The position numbers and the translations under genes are program-made. Positions 46,116 to 56,121 of a DNA stretch of 64,000 bases are shown here, piece after piece; the first letter of the stretch is position 1, and the number at the start of each line of letters is the position of its first letter. The notes under the pieces were generated by a model. The model was not told the DNA's origin. It made no database searches and worked only from the letters and a program-made list of their open reading frames with translations. The DNA lies in the NCBI GenBank assembly GCA_035308025.1, contig DATGHL010000029.1, positions 103,287 to 167,286 of the forward strand. The letters run 5' to 3'. Origin of the DNA: Candidatus Binataceae bacterium (GTDB lineage Bacteria > Desulfobacterota > Binatia > Binatales > Binataceae).

Positions 46116-46628
46116 CTACGGCAGTGGAGCCGGGGTGGGTAACGCGTAGGTCGCCGGATTGGGAGGCGGCAGCGGCTTGACGCGCGTGAAGCCGACCTCG
46201 TTGGACGCGTCGCTGGTATAGCCATCGCTGGTTTCAGAAACCACCTGATAGCGGTAGCGATCGCCGATCACGGTCTCCGCGTCGAGATAGTCAAATTCGT
46301 GCTGGACTGAAAAGCGCTGCTGATCGGTAACCGGGATTTTCACCAGCGCGACCATCGGCGCGTCACCCTCGGCCCGCAGGATGACGAAACCGCTCAGGTC
46401 ACGCATCGAGTGACCTCCGGTCAAGCGAATCGGGCGCGACCACGCGAGCTTGATCCCGTGAGGATCTGCCAGCGCGCGCAAATCTAGGATGCGCTCCGGC
46501 CGCGCCAACTCGGGTGGCAGCGGCGCGCTCTTCACGCCACAGCCCGCGCCGAAAGCGGCGACGAAGACCAAGGCCAGCCAGAGCGCTGTCCTGCGCCATG
46601 TTGTTGGAGTCGCCGTCATCGGAGTCAT
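46116..46628 (-). CDS. Probable lipoprotein with fibronectin III-like domain
   Basis: A 170-residue protein. A hydrophobic signal (residues 11-28) ends at Cys30 in AFGAGCGVKSAPLPPE. The -3 residue is Gly rather than Leu, so the lipobox is weak. CGxKxxPxxPP resembles the small LptM/YifL lipoprotein that neighbours dapF in E. coli. The mature part has a fibronectin III-like beta pattern (GIKLAWSRP, GFVILRAEG, YRYQVVSETSDGYTSDASN) and a Pro-rich end. The start overlaps the argH stop as ATGA. Confidence 0.7.
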   Translation of the reverse strand: MTPMTATPTTWRRTALWLALVFVAAFGAGCGVKSAPLPPELARPERILDLRALADPHGIKLAWSRPIRLTGGHSMRDLSGFVILRAEGDAPMVALVKIPVTDQQRFSVQHEFDYLDAETVIGDRYRYQVVSETSDGYTSDASNEVGFTRVKPLPPPNPATYALPTPAPLP

Positions 46629-48082
46629 CGCAAACCTCGTCCCGAGCCGAGCCGCTGGATCCGACGGCGAACGGTGTCCGGCGCCGGACCACCAGGTAAT
46701 TTGCGGGCGCGCAACGAGTTATCAACAGTGAGAGCTTTCAAAGCATCGGCGGCGAATTTCGCCGAATGGCGCCGCAGGTCGTCGAGCGTCAGCTCGTCGA
46801 AGGAGCGACCGCGAGCGACGGTATCGCGCACCAGCCCGCCGACTGCTTCGTGCGCCTCGCGAAATGGCACGCTGCGCGCGACGAGGTATTCGGCGAGATC
46901 GGTGGCGAGAGCGAAGCCGCCCGCGGCCTTGCGCATCGTGGCAGGCTTGAACGCAAGGCGATCCCAGAACTGCGCCAGCAGCGTCAGGCTCGGCGTCAAG
47001 GTATCGACCACATCGAACACGCGTTCCTTATCCTCCTGCAGGTCGGAATTATAAGCCAGCGGGAGGCCTTTGAGCACGGTGAGCATCGCAATCAGCGCGC
47101 CGACGACGCGGCCGGTTTTGCCGCGAACCAGTTCGAGCAGGTCGGGATTTTTTTTCTGCGGCATCATCGAGCTGCCGGTGGCGAACTCATCCGGCAGCTC
47201 GGCAAAGCCGAACTCCGCCGTGGTCCAGAGGATGATCTCCTCGGCCATCCGCGATAAGTGCACTGCGAGGATCGCCGCGGCGCTCAGGAAGTCAAGCGCG
47301 AAATCGCGGTCTGACACGGCGTCGATACTATTCTCGCAGATCTTAGGGAAGCCCAGTTCACGTGCGACCATCTCGCGGTCGATCGGCAACGTTGTGCCGG
47401 CGAGCGCCCCGGCGCCGAGCGGCATCACATTGGTGCGCGCGCCCGCCTGCACCAGGCGCTCGTGATCGCGGCCCAGCATTTCGACATACGCGAGCAGATG
47501 ATGCGCCAACGTCACCGGCTGCGCGCGCTGCAGATGCGTATAGCCGGGCATGGCCGTCTCGACGTGGTCGCGCGCGACGCGCAGTAGCGTCCGGCGCAGT
47601 CCCTCCACGAGTTTGCTGATCTGACTGATCTGTTCGCGCAGATATAAGCGCAAATCCAGAGCAACCTGATCGTTGCGCGAGCGCGCCGTATGCAATTTCT
47701 GACCGGCGGCGCCGATCTTTGCGGTCAGGCGGCGCTCGATCGCAAGATGGATATCCTCGTCGGCGAAATCGAAGCGAAACTCCCCGGCGTCGATTTCGCA
47801 CTCGATTGCGCGCAGGCCCGCGACGATGCGAGCAGCTTCGCCGGCGGTCAGGATTTTGACTTTCGCCAGCATCTGCGCGTGGGCGATCGAGCCGCGGATA
47901 TCGTGACGATAGAGGCGGCGATCAAACGGGAGCGAGGCGGTGAAGGCTTCGACCGCCGGCATCCGCGGGCGCTTGAAGCGGCCGCGCAGCAGGTTTTTGC
48001 TCGCGACCGCAGCGGGCTCGACGGCTGCTCCTGCGCCTTTCGCCGCCTTGCTTTCGCGCCGCACTTTAATCACCGGACACAA
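46625..48082 (-). CDS. argH: Argininosuccinate lyase
   Basis: ArgH splits argininosuccinate into arginine and fumarate. The open frame gives 485 residues from a TTG at 48082; GTGs shortly downstream (48073 and 48064) are possible starts. The conserved part begins at LLRGRFKRPRMPAVEAFTASLPFDRRLYRHDI. The signature GSSMMPQKKNPDLLELVRGK holds the catalytic Ser loop, and HTARSRNDQVALDLRLY is the second motif. It follows the small Cys protein by 42 bp. Start uncertain, function certain. Confidence 0.95.
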   Translation of the reverse strand: MCPVIKVRRESKAAKGAGAAVEPAAVASKNLLRGRFKRPRMPAVEAFTASLPFDRRLYRHDIRGSIAHAQMLAKVKILTAGEAARIVAGLRAIECEIDAGEFRFDFADEDIHLAIERRLTAKIGAAGQKLHTARSRNDQVALDLRLYLREQISQISKLVEGLRRTLLRVARDHVETAMPGYTHLQRAQPVTLAHHLLAYVEMLGRDHERLVQAGARTNVMPLGAGALAGTTLPIDREMVARELGFPKICENSIDAVSDRDFALDFLSAAAILAVHLSRMAEEIILWTTAEFGFAELPDEFATGSSMMPQKKNPDLLELVRGKTGRVVGALIAMLTVLKGLPLAYNSDLQEDKERVFDVVDTLTPSLTLLAQFWDRLAFKPATMRKAAGGFALATDLAEYLVARSVPFREAHEAVGGLVRDTVARGRSFDELTLDDLRRHSAKFAADALKALTVDNSLRARKLPGGPAPDTVRRRIQRLGSGRGLR

Positions 48083-48124
48083 TGGAGTTGCCGGAAACCG
48101 CAGAGCGCCGCAAGCACCGCCAGC

Positions 48125-48301
48125 TCAGCGCATCGGTGGAGTACGACAGAGACAGCCGCGCGCCGCGCAACTCAGTGCGCCATTGGGATGGGTAACATGC
48201 ACGTCCAATTTGTGATTGCATTTCGGGCATTCGCCGGCGCGAGGGCGCGGCACCAGTTTCGGCGCGCTGCGCGCAGGACGGAATTGGATCACTTTGCCCA
48301 T
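48125..48301 (-). CDS. Small cysteine-rich protein between argG and argH
   Basis: A 58-residue protein from an ATG at 48301, 4 bp after the argG stop. It begins MGKVIQFRPARSAPKLVPRP and contains ECPKCNHKLDVHVTHPNGAL then CAARGCLCR. Five cysteines (CxxC and C-x4-CxC) plus His suggest a zinc ribbon. I do not recognise a named family. The gene is squeezed between two arginine-biosynthesis genes on the same strand, so it should be co-expressed with them. Confidence 0.65.
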   Translation of the reverse strand: MGKVIQFRPARSAPKLVPRPRAGECPKCNHKLDVHVTHPNGALSCAARGCLCRTPPMR

Positions 48302-48305
48302 GCAG

Positions 48306-49535
48306 TTATGCCTTCCCGCGACGCCGCTCGTCGATCCGCGCGAGCGCCCGCAGCCGCAATCCACCGAGCCGGATAAAGCCCTCGGCGTCGGCCTGCCTAT
48401 AGCCGCCGGCCTCCTCAAAGCTTGCGATCATTGGATCGTAGAGCGAGTTTTCCGAGCGGCGTCCGGCGATCGCGGCATTCCCTTTGTACAGCTTCAGCCG
48501 CGCCGTGCCGCTAACGTTTTTTTGCGTGTCGTCGATCAAAGCCTGCAAAGCCTCGCGCTCGGGCGTGAACCAATGGCCATTGTAAACGAACTCCGCGTAG
48601 CGCGGGACGAGTCCGTCGCGCAGATGCATCACCTCGCGATCGAGCGTCAATTGCTCGACCGCCCGATGGGCGTGCAGGAGCAAGGTTACACCCGGGGTCT
48701 CGTAGACGCCGCGCGACTTGATCCCGACGTAACGATTTTCGACCAGATCAGCGCGACCGACGCCGTGACGCCCGCCGATTTGATTCGCCCGTTCGATCAA
48801 GGCCGCCGGTTCAAGCCGCTCGCCATTGAGCGCGACCGGGTCGCCGCGTTCGTACTCGACCTCGAGGTACTCGGGCTGTGCAGGCGCTTTTTCCGGGGCG
48901 ATCGTCATGCGGAACATATCTTCATAGGGCTCGCGCCATGGATCCTCAAGCACCCCGCCTTCGTAGCTGACGTGGACCAGATTACGATCCATCGAGTAAG
49001 GCTTTTCGGCCGTGACCGGCACCGGGATTTTCTTCTCGGCCGCATACGCGATCATATCGGCGCGCCCTTTGAACGGCCAGTCCGGATGCCGCCACGGAGC
49101 AACGATCTTTAGTTCAGGCGCGAGCCGCGCGAACGCGAGTTCAAAACGCACCTGATCGTTGCCCTTCCCGGTCGCGCCATGCGCAACCGCGTCGGCGCCC
49201 TCGCGCCGCGCGATCTCTACCTGCTTGCGTGCGATCACCGGGCGCGCGATCGAGGTTCCGAGCAGGTAGTAACTCTCGTAGAGCGCATTCGCCCGCATCA
49301 TCGGGAAGACAAATTCGCGGGCGAATTCCTCGCGCAGGTCCTCGAGATAAAGTTTGCTCGCGCCGGTGGCGAGCGCCTTGGCCTCGAGCCCTTCGGTCTC
49401 CTCGGCTTGTCCAACGTCGGCGCAGTAGCTAACCACTTCGCAGCCGTAATAGTCCTTGAGCCAGCGCAGAATCACGGAGGTGTCGAGCCCGCCGGAATAG
49501 GCGAGCACGATTTTGCGTATAGTGGCGGCAGGCAT
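48306..49535 (-). CDS. argG: Argininosuccinate synthase
   Basis: ArgG joins citrulline and aspartate with ATP. It has 409 residues. The ATP PP-loop is [16 protein letters not shown] near residue 11-26; [17 protein letters not shown] and the substrate segment [22 protein letters not shown] are intact. It begins 45 bp after argF and is followed by a small Cys protein and argH. Confidence 0.97.
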   Translation of the reverse strand: MPAATIRKIVLAYSGGLDTSVILRWLKDYYGCEVVSYCADVGQAEETEGLEAKALATGASKLYLEDLREEFAREFVFPMMRANALYESYYLLGTSIARPVIARKQVEIARREGADAVAHGATGKGNDQVRFELAFARLAPELKIVAPWRHPDWPFKGRADMIAYAAEKKIPVPVTAEKPYSMDRNLVHVSYEGGVLEDPWREPYEDMFRMTIAPEKAPAQPEYLEVEYERGDPVALNGERLEPAALIERANQIGGRHGVGRADLVENRYVGIKSRGVYETPGVTLLLHAHRAVEQLTLDREVMHLRDGLVPRYAEFVYNGHWFTPEREALQALIDDTQKNVSGTARLKLYKGNAAIAGRRSENSLYDPMIASFEEAGGYRQADAEGFIRLGGLRLRALARIDERRRGKA

Positions 49536-49580
49536 CTTGTGCGGCTCGAACTTTACCGGCTGACCTTTACGAATTGGCCT

Positions 49581-50588
49581 TTACAGACTAACTGACGTGC
49601 TGCCCGCGTAGTCGAGAACTTCGGGGCGTAGCAGCCAAACCATGATCGCCTTCTGGGCATGGAGGCGATTTTCCGCCTGCTCAAGAACCATCGACCGCGG
49701 ACCGTCAATAACGTCGTCGGTAATTTCCTCACCGCGATGAGCCGGCAGACAATGCATCACGACGGCGTCGCGGCGGGCGTGTTTGAGTAGTGCGCTGTTG
49801 ATCTGAAAATCTTTGAAGTCGCGGCGGCGTTGCGCGGCCTCAGCCTCCTGGCCCATCGAGGTCCAAGTGTCGGTGTAGATTACGTCGGCGTCGCGTACTG
49901 CGGCGATCGGATCATGCGTGAGCAGGCCCAGCTCGTCGCGGCGGAGGCGTGTAACGAAGCTCTTCTCGGGCTCGTAGCCGGACGGGCAGGCGACGCGCAA
50001 ATCAAAGCGAATCAGCGCGGCGGCTTCGATCCAGCTCTGCGCGAGATTGAAGCCGTCACCGACGAAGGCGATCTTGAGCTTGCGCAGTTCGCCGTAGCGC
50101 TCGTGCAGCACTTGCAGGTCGGCGAGCAGTTGGCAGGGATGGAGCAAATCGGTCAGCGCGTTGATCACAGGAACCGACGCCGACGCCGCCAACTCGACAC
50201 AGGTGGCGTGCAGGAAAGTGCGAATCATGATCAGGTCGACCCAGCGCGACAGGTTGCGGGCGACGTCCTTGACGGACTCGCGCTCGCCAATCCCGATATC
50301 CTGCGGCGCCAGATAGATGGCGTGGCCGCCCAACTGCGCCATCCCGGTCTCGAAGGTGATCCGCGTGCGCAAGGAAGGCTTCTGAAAAATCATCGCCAGG
50401 GTTTTGCCGCGCAGATAGGGATGATCGAGGCCGCTTTTGAGCTCCGCTTTGAGCCGCGCCGCCAGGCGCAGCAGCCTGCTCAATTCAGCCGGCGTCAGAG
50501 AACTCAAATCCAGAAAATCGCGCTTCATAGGCGCGGGACCGGGCTGACCTTTGGGAACAGCCGTGGTTTGCGCCTTGGCCGCCATCAT
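49581..50588 (-). CDS. argF: Ornithine carbamoyltransferase
   Basis: ArgF makes citrulline from ornithine and carbamoyl phosphate. It has 335 residues from the ATG that overlaps the argD stop (ATGA at 50588-50585); an internal Met at residue 21 is nearer the usual family start. The carbamoyl-phosphate loop reads KPSLRTRITFETGM, with Leu where E. coli has Thr in STRTR. HCLPAHRGEEITDDV carries the ornithine-site Cys, and FVGDGFNLAQSW is typical. Confidence 0.96.
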   Translation of the reverse strand: MMAAKAQTTAVPKGQPGPAPMKRDFLDLSSLTPAELSRLLRLAARLKAELKSGLDHPYLRGKTLAMIFQKPSLRTRITFETGMAQLGGHAIYLAPQDIGIGERESVKDVARNLSRWVDLIMIRTFLHATCVELAASASVPVINALTDLLHPCQLLADLQVLHERYGELRKLKIAFVGDGFNLAQSWIEAAALIRFDLRVACPSGYEPEKSFVTRLRRDELGLLTHDPIAAVRDADVIYTDTWTSMGQEAEAAQRRRDFKDFQINSALLKHARRDAVVMHCLPAHRGEEITDDVIDGPRSMVLEQAENRLHAQKAIMVWLLRPEVLDYAGSTSVSL

Positions 50589-51772
50589 GCCGCAGCCGCG
50601 CGGATCGCCCGTTCGATAATCGCTAGGCCGGAGTCGGCCTGCTCGCGCGTAAGCGTCAGCGGCGGCAACAGCCGCAGCACCGTTTCGGCCGTGCCGTTAA
50701 CCACGAGTTTTTCGCCATAGCAGGCATCGACGACGGGTTTGGCCGGATGCTTGAGCACGACCCCGATGATCATCGCGGCGCCGCGGACCTCGCGGACGTT
50801 CGGGCAGGTTTGTGCGATTTCGCGCAAACGCTTGATGAGGTAGTTGCCGACTTCGGCGCCATTCGCGATCGCACCGTCGTGCTCGAGCGCGTCAAAGACC
50901 GCCAGCGCCGCGGCGCAGGCGATCGGATTGCCGCCGAAAGTCGAGCCGTGTGTGCCAGGCGAAAAAGCCGCAGCGATTTCAGACTTCGCGACCATCGCCC
51001 CAATCGGCACGCCGCCGCCCAGCGCCTTCGCCAGCGTGATGATGTCGGGCTTGATCCCGCTGTGTTGGTAGCCGAACAGTTTCCCGGTCCGTCCCATGCC
51101 TGTTTGCACTTCGTCGACGATCAGCAGAATCTTCGCGCGATCGCAGAGCTCGCGCAGCCGTGGGAGGTAGTCCGGATGAGGCGTCACGACGCCGCCTTCA
51201 CCCTGGATCGGCTCGACCATCACCGCCGCGGTCTGATCGGTCAGCGCGCGCTCAACCGCCGCGACGTCGTCGTATGGGACCAGTTTGAAGCCCGGCACGA
51301 GCGGCTGAAAGCCCAGATGATATTTCTCCTGACCGGTCGCGCTCAGCGAGCCGAAGGTGCGGCCGTGGAAGGAGCCGAGCGTCGTGACGAACTCGAAACG
51401 GCCGTTGGCGTGGCCCCATCGGCGCGCGAGTTTCAGTGCGGCCTCGACCGCCTCGGCGCCCGAGTTAGCGAAGAAGACGCGGCCGTCGCCGAAGGCGTGG
51501 CCGATGCGCGCCGCCAGCAGCGCCATTGGCTCGGTATGAAAAACATTGCAGGCGTGAGTCAGTTTGTCGGCCTGATCTTTGATCGCCTTGACCACGCGCG
51601 GGTTGCCGTGGCCGAGGCTGGTCACCGCCAGGCCGCAGAAAAAATCGAGATAGCGGTTGCCGTCGGCATCGTAGAGGTAGGCGCCTTCACCGCGCATAAA
51701 CGCGATCGGCATGCAGCCATAATTGAGAGTGACGTTGGCGTGCGCCAACTCGACGATTTCGGCGTTGTTCAT
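50585..51772 (-). CDS. argD: Acetylornithine aminotransferase
   Basis: A class III PLP aminotransferase converting N-acetylglutamate semialdehyde to N-acetylornithine. It has 395 residues. The PLP motif LLIVDEVQTGMGRTGKLFGYQHSGIKPDIITLAKALGGG contains the Asp and the Schiff-base Lys. The N terminus YLYDADGNRYLDFFCGLAV and FANSGAEAVEAALKLAR are family-typical. The start overlaps the argB stop (ATGA) and the stop overlaps argF. The dapC-like dual role in lysine synthesis is possible but not shown. Confidence 0.95.
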   Translation of the reverse strand: MNNAEIVELAHANVTLNYGCMPIAFMRGEGAYLYDADGNRYLDFFCGLAVTSLGHGNPRVVKAIKDQADKLTHACNVFHTEPMALLAARIGHAFGDGRVFFANSGAEAVEAALKLARRWGHANGRFEFVTTLGSFHGRTFGSLSATGQEKYHLGFQPLVPGFKLVPYDDVAAVERALTDQTAAVMVEPIQGEGGVVTPHPDYLPRLRELCDRAKILLIVDEVQTGMGRTGKLFGYQHSGIKPDIITLAKALGGGVPIGAMVAKSEIAAAFSPGTHGSTFGGNPIACAAALAVFDALEHDGAIANGAEVGNYLIKRLREIAQTCPNVREVRGAAMIIGVVLKHPAKPVVDACYGEKLVVNGTAETVLRLLPPLTLTREQADSGLAIIERAIRAAAA

Positions 51773-52719
51773 CGCTGGCCTTGCGCTCCATCCCGCGCGC
51801 GGCCATTGAGCCGCGCAACCTTCCCGCGCTGAATAGTTTCCCGCCGCTGCACAACTTCAGTGCCGACACCGGCGTCCGTCAGAATCTCGAGCAGCACTGC
51901 ATGGCCGACGCGCCCATCGATCACGTGCGCACTGATCGCTCCGGCGCTCAGCGCGTCGAGACAGCATTCGACCTTGGGGATCATCCCTTCAGCGATCGTA
52001 CCCGAGCTTATCATCCTGCGCGCCTGCGTCGCATACAGCGTGGGAACTAACTCGCCGCCGGCATTTTTCACGCCCTCAACGTCAGTCAGCAGGATTAGCT
52101 TTTCCGCCTTGAGCGCGCCCGCCAGCGCGCCTGCGGCGACGTCGGCGTTAATATTGTAGGTCATCCCGTCGCGGCCGATTCCTACCGGCGCGACCACCGG
52201 GATAAAGCCCGCCTGTTCGAGCGCGATCAGGGCCGCGGGATTAACTTCAGCTATTTCACCTACCAGCCCGAGATCGAGTTTCGCCAAGCGGCCGTTCGCC
52301 TCCTTCACCGCAAGCAACATCTTGCGCGCGACGAAGAGATAGCCGTCCTTGCCCGAGAGGCCGACAGCGCGGCCACCCTGCCGCCAGATCAGCGCCACGA
52401 TCTCTTTGTTAATTTTCTGGAGCACCATCTCAGCCGCGTCCATTGCGGCCTCGTCGGTCACACGCATCCCGCGTACGAAGCTGGACTTGAGGCCGAGCTT
52501 GCCGATGAGCTCAGTGATTTGCGGCCCGCCGCCGTGCACCACTACCGCCTTGATGCCGACCGATTCTAGCATCACGATGTCCTGCGCGAAGCTTGTCCGC
52601 AGTTCCGGCGTGAGCATCGCATGGCCGCCGTACTTGATGACAAAGGTGCGGCCGCGAAAGCGCTGGATATAGGGCAGCGCCTCGGCGAGAATCTGCGCCC
52701 GCTCGAGGGGATTATTCAC
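51769..52719 (-). CDS. argB: Acetylglutamate kinase
   Basis: ArgB phosphorylates N-acetylglutamate. It has 316 residues. It shows FVIKYGGHAML, VVHGGGPQITELIGKLGL and the ATP-site stretch LILLTDVEGVKN. The N-terminal helix before FVIKYGG (NPLERAQILAEALPYIQRF) is the extension found in arginine-sensitive, hexameric enzymes, so feedback inhibition by arginine is likely. The C-terminal tail after EILTDAGVGTEVV is Arg/Gly-rich. It follows hslU by 47 bp. Confidence 0.95.
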   Translation of the reverse strand: MNNPLERAQILAEALPYIQRFRGRTFVIKYGGHAMLTPELRTSFAQDIVMLESVGIKAVVVHGGGPQITELIGKLGLKSSFVRGMRVTDEAAMDAAEMVLQKINKEIVALIWRQGGRAVGLSGKDGYLFVARKMLLAVKEANGRLAKLDLGLVGEIAEVNPAALIALEQAGFIPVVAPVGIGRDGMTYNINADVAAGALAGALKAEKLILLTDVEGVKNAGGELVPTLYATQARRMISSGTIAEGMIPKVECCLDALSAGAISAHVIDGRVGHAVLLEILTDAGVGTEVVQRRETIQRGKVARLNGRARDGAQGQR

Positions 52720-52766
52720 GGCGCCGTTTCGCTCGCTGTTTTCGCCCGCTGCAACCCGTGCGCCTT

Positions 52767-54143
<1,377 letters not shown>

Positions 54144-54269
54144 GGTTTATTTTGTCCCGCGCCGCCCGGAAAACCAAATTGTTGGATTCAACTCAATCCT
54201 GCGGCGAGGTCCGCCACCGACGAGAGAGATGTCGCGCAACTAACCGGGCGATGGGAGGGTAGTAGCCGC

Positions 54270-54836
54270 CTACAGCTCTTCGATCACAAACTGATCGTTA
54301 GTATAAACGCAGATTTCAGCAGCGATCGTCATCGCGCCTTCAGCGATCGTGCGCGCGGTCAGGTCCTTACCAAAGCGTACTAGAGCGCGCGCAGCTGACA
54401 GGGCGTAGTTGCCACCTGATCCGATCGCCAGCAATCCGTCGTCTGGTTCAATCACGTCGCCCGCTCCGGAGATGAGCAAGGAATTCTCGACGTCGGCGAC
54501 AATCAGCATCGCCTCAAGTCGGCGAAGGATACGATCGGTTCGCCAATCCTTCGCCATCTCGACCGCGGCCCGACGCAGATTGCCGTTGAACTCCTGCAGC
54601 TTGCCTTCAAATTTATCGAACAGCGTCAGGGCGTCGGCGGTCGAGCCTGCGAAGCCCGAGAGCACCGCGTCGTTATGCAGTCGGCGGACCTTGCGTGCGC
54701 CGCGCTTCATGATGGTCTGGCCGACGCTCACCTGCCCGTCACCCGCCATCACGACCTTGCCCTGAAAGCGCACGCACAAAATGGTCGTCGAACGGACGCG
54801 GGTTTCGGGATCTCGTTCAGGCGCGGGGATGGGCAC
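54270..54836 (-). CDS. hslV: ATP-dependent protease subunit HslV
   Basis: The Thr-protease core. It has 188 residues from a GTG at 54836 with an AAAGAGG SD. The mature enzyme should begin at Thr17 ([21 protein letters not shown]), so a 16-residue propeptide ([16 protein letters not shown]) must be removed. The Lys of [10 protein letters not shown] and the [14 protein letters not shown] motif are present. The start overlaps the xerC stop by 20 bp. The order xerC-hslV-hslU matches known clusters. Confidence 0.95.
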   Translation of the reverse strand: MPIPAPERDPETRVRSTTILCVRFQGKVVMAGDGQVSVGQTIMKRGARKVRRLHNDAVLSGFAGSTADALTLFDKFEGKLQEFNGNLRRAAVEMAKDWRTDRILRRLEAMLIVADVENSLLISGAGDVIEPDDGLLAIGSGGNYALSAARALVRFGKDLTARTIAEGAMTIAAEICVYTNDQFVIEEL

Positions 54837-55722
54837 GACGGTAAACCTCTTTCAGATGACGCACGCTGACATGAGTATAGCGCTGCGTAGTGGCGAGACT
54901 CGAATGGCCGAGCATCTCCTGAATCGAGCGCAGGTCGGCGCCGGCGTTGAGCAGATGCGTCGCGAAGCAGTGGCGCAGACCATGCGGCGTCAGGGGCGTC
55001 TCGAGGCCGGCAACGGTCAGCCGGCGCTCGAGCATCTTCTGCACGGAGCGCGCGGTCAAACGCCCGCCGCGCAGATTGGTGATGACTGGGTCATCTGGTG
55101 AGGACGCGACCGGCATCGCGGCGCGCCAGCGGTGCAGCGCGTCGAGCGCGAGCTCGCCGATTGGAATGAAACGGTCCTTATTACCTTTGCCGGCCCGCAC
55201 CATCACCATCCCGAGTTCCTGATCGACGTCGCGCCAGCATAGGCCGGTCAGCTCACTGACGCGGAGGCCGCTCGAATAGAGGATTTCCATGATAGCGCGA
55301 TCGCGGATCGCAGCCGGTCGCTCGGGTTCGCCACCCCCTTCGATCAGGATCGCGACGGCCTCTTCGCCGGCGACCTGGGGCAGCCGCTTATCGACCTTCG
55401 GCGAGCGCATGCTCCGCGCCGGATTCAGCTTGCCCGTCATGGCTTCACGCCATCGGAAGAAGGCTTTGATCGCGAAGAGGCGGCGCTGGATAGTCGCGCG
55501 CGCAGCGGGCGTTTTCATCATAGCGGCGAGGTAATTGCGCACATGATCGGCGGTGATCGCGTCAAGCATGACCCGCTTGCCGCCGGCGTCGAGGGCGCTG
55601 CGGCCACTCGTCAGGTAGCCGTGGAAATCCTTGAGATCCCGTCGATAGCTGCTAACGGTATTTTTTGCCGCCCGCGTCGCCCCCAGCATCGCCGCCGAAA
55701 ATGCTTCGATCTCCTCAACCAT
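54817..55722 (-). CDS. xerC: Tyrosine recombinase XerC/XerD
   Basis: A tyrosine recombinase resolving chromosome dimers at dif. From the ATG at 55722 (GAGG nearby) it has 301 residues; a GTG at 55767 would add 15. The catalytic set is present: Arg in [12 protein letters not shown], His and Arg in [13 protein letters not shown], His in [11 protein letters not shown] and Tyr in RYTHV. The N-terminal SAM-like domain ([16 protein letters not shown]) is intact. The adjacent hslVU supports XerC over a phage integrase. No attachment site was seen. Confidence 0.88.
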   Translation of the reverse strand: MVEEIEAFSAAMLGATRAAKNTVSSYRRDLKDFHGYLTSGRSALDAGGKRVMLDAITADHVRNYLAAMMKTPAARATIQRRLFAIKAFFRWREAMTGKLNPARSMRSPKVDKRLPQVAGEEAVAILIEGGGEPERPAAIRDRAIMEILYSSGLRVSELTGLCWRDVDQELGMVMVRAGKGNKDRFIPIGELALDALHRWRAAMPVASSPDDPVITNLRGGRLTARSVQKMLERRLTVAGLETPLTPHGLRHCFATHLLNAGADLRSIQEMLGHSSLATTQRYTHVSVRHLKEVYRRAHPRA

Positions 55723-55784
55723 CTCCGCCTCGCCGCCCGCCCCGCTTCCAGCTATAGAATGTAGCACGGCTGGCTACGGCCCAA

Positions 55785-56069
55785 ATGCTTATGAATTGCT
55801 TTCATTGCGGGCGTGAGGTGGAGGGCAAGGAACGCGTGGGCTTTCGCGATCGTTGTGCGGCCTGCGACCGCCCGCTCCATGCCTGTCTTAACTGCGATTT
55901 CTACGATCGCAGCTATAATAACGAGTGCCGTGAGACGGAAGCGGGATGCATCGTCGATAAGGATCGGACGAATTTTTGTGATTTCTTCGCTCCGCAGCGC
56001 GCGGCGATCAAGCCCCCGGCCCCCGATGCCCGCGGAAAGCTTGAGGCATTGTTCAAAAGGAAATCTTGA
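55785..56069 (+). CDS. Small cysteine-rich protein upstream of glmU
   Basis: A 94-residue protein with two CxxC pairs and further Cys: NCFHCGREV, DRCAACDRPLHACLNCDFYD, then ECRETEAGCIVDKDRTNFCDFF. The regularly placed Cys suggest a zinc-ribbon or two-zinc fold. A short Pro-rich linker and a basic helix end it. Similar small proteins with the CxNCxFYD pattern occur in deltaproteobacteria, from memory; no function is established. It lies 52 bp before glmU on the same strand. Confidence 0.7.
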   Translation: MLMNCFHCGREVEGKERVGFRDRCAACDRPLHACLNCDFYDRSYNNECRETEAGCIVDKDRTNFCDFFAPQRAAIKPPAPDARGKLEALFKRKS

Positions 56070-56121
56070 GCTTTCCGGCTAACGCCTCGGGGCGCTCCAT
56101 CCGCTAAACTCGATAGCTCGG

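Noticed and set aside
54817..55722. Phage or integron integrase
   Set aside because: The neighbouring hslV and hslU and the XerC-like length and motifs indicate the housekeeping recombinase; no attachment site or cargo is seen.
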